A stretch of 64,000 bases of DNA. Source: Macquaria australasica (taxonomy: Eukaryota; Chordata; Actinopteri; Centrarchiformes; Percichthyidae). The position numbers and the translations under genes are program-made. Shown here one piece after another: positions 61,891 through 64,000 of the stretch. Location of the stretch: NCBI GenBank assembly GCA_005408345.1, contig SEMN01000221.1, forward strand, positions 253,001 through 317,000. Direction: 5' to 3'. The notes beneath the pieces are model-generated. The model was not told the DNA's origin, made no database searches, and saw nothing but the letters and a program-made list of their open reading frames with translations. Position 1 is the stretch's first letter; each line of letters starts with the position of its first letter.

Positions 61891-64000
61891 TTGTTAAAGA
61901 ATCTATTTCCGGTAAGTATTTTCAAAATAAAACCCAGCCATGACTACCATGGAGTAGCATTGTGTGATTAATACGAGAAAATTAAGAAAACTTTGGATGA
62001 GATACCTGTACTAAATAAAACATAATGCTTCTGTCTGTTGTGTACATGTAGCATTTTAAGCTACATTAACTTATGGAAGTAAAGTTTAATGCTTTTACTT
62101 TGAAAATAAACTTATCTTACGTTAGGTCTCTTCCCCTCTCAATGAAATATTAGGTACCTTCCAAGTAACCTCCTCAGAGATGAATAAACATCCCCTTCAA
62201 AGTGTAGGCTACACGTCATGGTAGGACTTTTCACTCGTTTAATGCATTGCAGCTAGTTCATATAACGTCTAATAATAACTGCTGATTGAATTACAGATTG
62301 CACTGATAATGAAAATGGAAATTTCATATCATACTATTCAGAAGGTTTAATCGCATTTTCAGGCACAGTGCATCAAGAAATTCAATTAAAGAACAGATGA
62401 TTTTCTGAACCCTTTGTCTAACAAATAGGATGATTATAGTTGCTTAATTGCTAGTGAAAATTATCTTCTCATTAATCAAAATGAAACTTTCTAGAAATAC
62501 CCTTAATATTGCAATTATTTGGGGTGGCTTTTTGCCTGTTTGAAATTTTCAAGTTAAGGAAGCATTAGTTCCCTCCAAGTCAAACTGGATCTTGTAAGCT
62601 GTGGCGTTTCCTGGGCTTAAGCAGGGACAAAACAGGTTTGACACTGCTTAGCTTCTATATAAAAACATGACCACATATTACTAGGAAAGCTATAGGATTA
62701 CTATATTGTTACAAGAATTATCAAATGATTACTACTGTATATTTTAAGTCACTTTAAGCACTACAAATCATCCTGCTCCTCTCATTCTCAGAGACTCTTT
62801 AACACGATAGTAGAGTGTCAGTATTAAACTTTCATAAGGTGATCAAGCAAAGAAAGGAAGTCCTATAAAAGGAGAGTAACTCTAAAAGCATATTTGCCTT
62901 TTCAAGCTTTTCAAGCAGGTAGGTGTTAGGAAACAACAAGATAGAACATCAATACATATCAAATCAATACAGCAAACACAGTATGTTTGGTCTATGGAAA
63001 TTCCATAAAATGACACCAGTTTGTCATGCTGTATTTTCAGTGTAAACACACTGGAAATAAACTGAAAATTGACAACTAAATGTAGGCAATGCATTTATAT
63101 TAGGTCTGGTATACTTTAGATGTTTATGGAACAGTGACTGCAGAACCACGGTGTTGTGTGAACTATAACAACCAGGGACTGACCTGTGGTATTATTAATG
63201 GCTTCATTACCTCTCCACTAACATGGGGTTTTAATGAAAATACTGAAACATTTCAGTGGAATATGAGTAAATAGGCCTAACTAAAATAATGTGAAGTAAA
63301 ATGAGTTGTTAAGTTTTGAAGCTGTGGGGGATTTCATTCATGTTAAGTTTAATGTGTAAATAGCCTCATCAGCTGACTCTCTTTCGAGAACAGAATTCTT
63401 ATAACAGTATTCAGTAATTGGTGGTGGCCACCAATGTGGTCAGTGCTTATTTTAAAATAACTGACAGATATCATGTGGGGTTCACATTGGAGCTTATTTT
63501 TAGAGCATTACAATGTGTAAAGAAATAGAGCAATTGGGGGGATTACCACTATAGTTGATCCACAGTACATAGAAAAGACAGCTCTTAAAACCAGATTGAT
63601 CAATCAATTTTTAATATATATTTTATTTGTGTCCATCCCTGAGGGTTTCTGGTCATATGAATAACCTTGAACACTTATAGCTTGAGTGTGTTTGTTGTTT
63701 GGACGGCAGCTGTGGAGATTTTTCTTTGCTGTGAACAGAGCTGCTTTGTGTGGCAAAATGAAAGCCTAAGTCATAACCCTAACTATAAACGTGCTGCTCC
63801 CTGCAAATAACACAGTCACACTTTGGTCATCCTTTGAGCTAATCAGTGATAATTACAGTCAAGTGGCATGTATGCTTCCTTGTGTTATTTACTTATGTTA
63901 TTTACTTTACTGACAATGATGGAAAGTCTTTAAGGGTGATTGATTTCAATATGACATACATGCATCATGATGTATGTGCATATAACATACACTGATTGTG
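61891..64000. other. Region upstream of def8
   Basis: AT-rich DNA to the window end with no recognisable exon, RNA gene or named repeat. Confidence 0.5.

Overview
This is vertebrate, almost certainly teleost (percomorph-type), nuclear DNA. The genes are intron-rich with GT-AG junctions, and the AT-rich intergenic DNA carries microsatellites and dispersed repeats familiar from spiny-rayed fish. Five protein-coding genes can be rebuilt end to end from exons whose splice phases all close. None of the protein names rests on a database search; they come from recognising conserved motifs and exon structure.

Layout: foxf1 (+, 2 exons, 2343-4787, 380 aa, forkhead transcription factor); mthfsd (-, 8 exons in each transcript, 15490-9600, about 475 aa, folate cyclo-ligase-like domain plus RRM); dbndd1 (+, 4 exons, 19834-36405, 156 aa, dysbindin-domain protein); afg3l1 (-, 17 exons, 48856-40028, 759 aa, mitochondrial inner-membrane m-AAA protease subunit); def8 (-, 11 coding exons plus a probable non-coding first exon, 60724-52377, 442 aa, C1 and Rubicon-type zinc domains). 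foxf1/mthfsd are convergent, mthfsd/dbndd1 divergent, dbndd1/afg3l1 convergent, and def8 lies upstream of afg3l1 on the same strand. The genes are not an operon or pathway. The interest of the neighbourhood is syntenic: foxf1-mthfsd and dbndd1-afg3l1-def8 correspond to two separated parts of human 16q24, and no foxc2 or foxl1 lies between them here.

The most unusual structure is in mthfsd. Two homologous 114-bp exons of identical phase are separated by only 58 bp, which predicts mutually exclusive splicing. They are preceded by a non-canonical GC splice donor. The first coding exon sits in a 179-bp tandem duplication that gives two alternative N-termini. def8 has a start-stop uORF and a 60-codon out-of-frame ORF that overlaps its start and crosses a splice junction. 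A second GC-AG intron is in afg3l1.

The non-coding space contains degenerate transposon remnants (a hAT-like end beside a GTTAAC-rich minisatellite at 31.9-32.5 kb, two hAT-like remnants at 49.7-50.06 kb, LINE/SINE-tail-like pieces at 15.8 and 29.5 kb, and one repeat family present twice at 30.4 and 58.3 kb), many simple repeats, and a few CTCF-like motifs. I saw no tRNA, rRNA, CRISPR, viral or prokaryotic elements.
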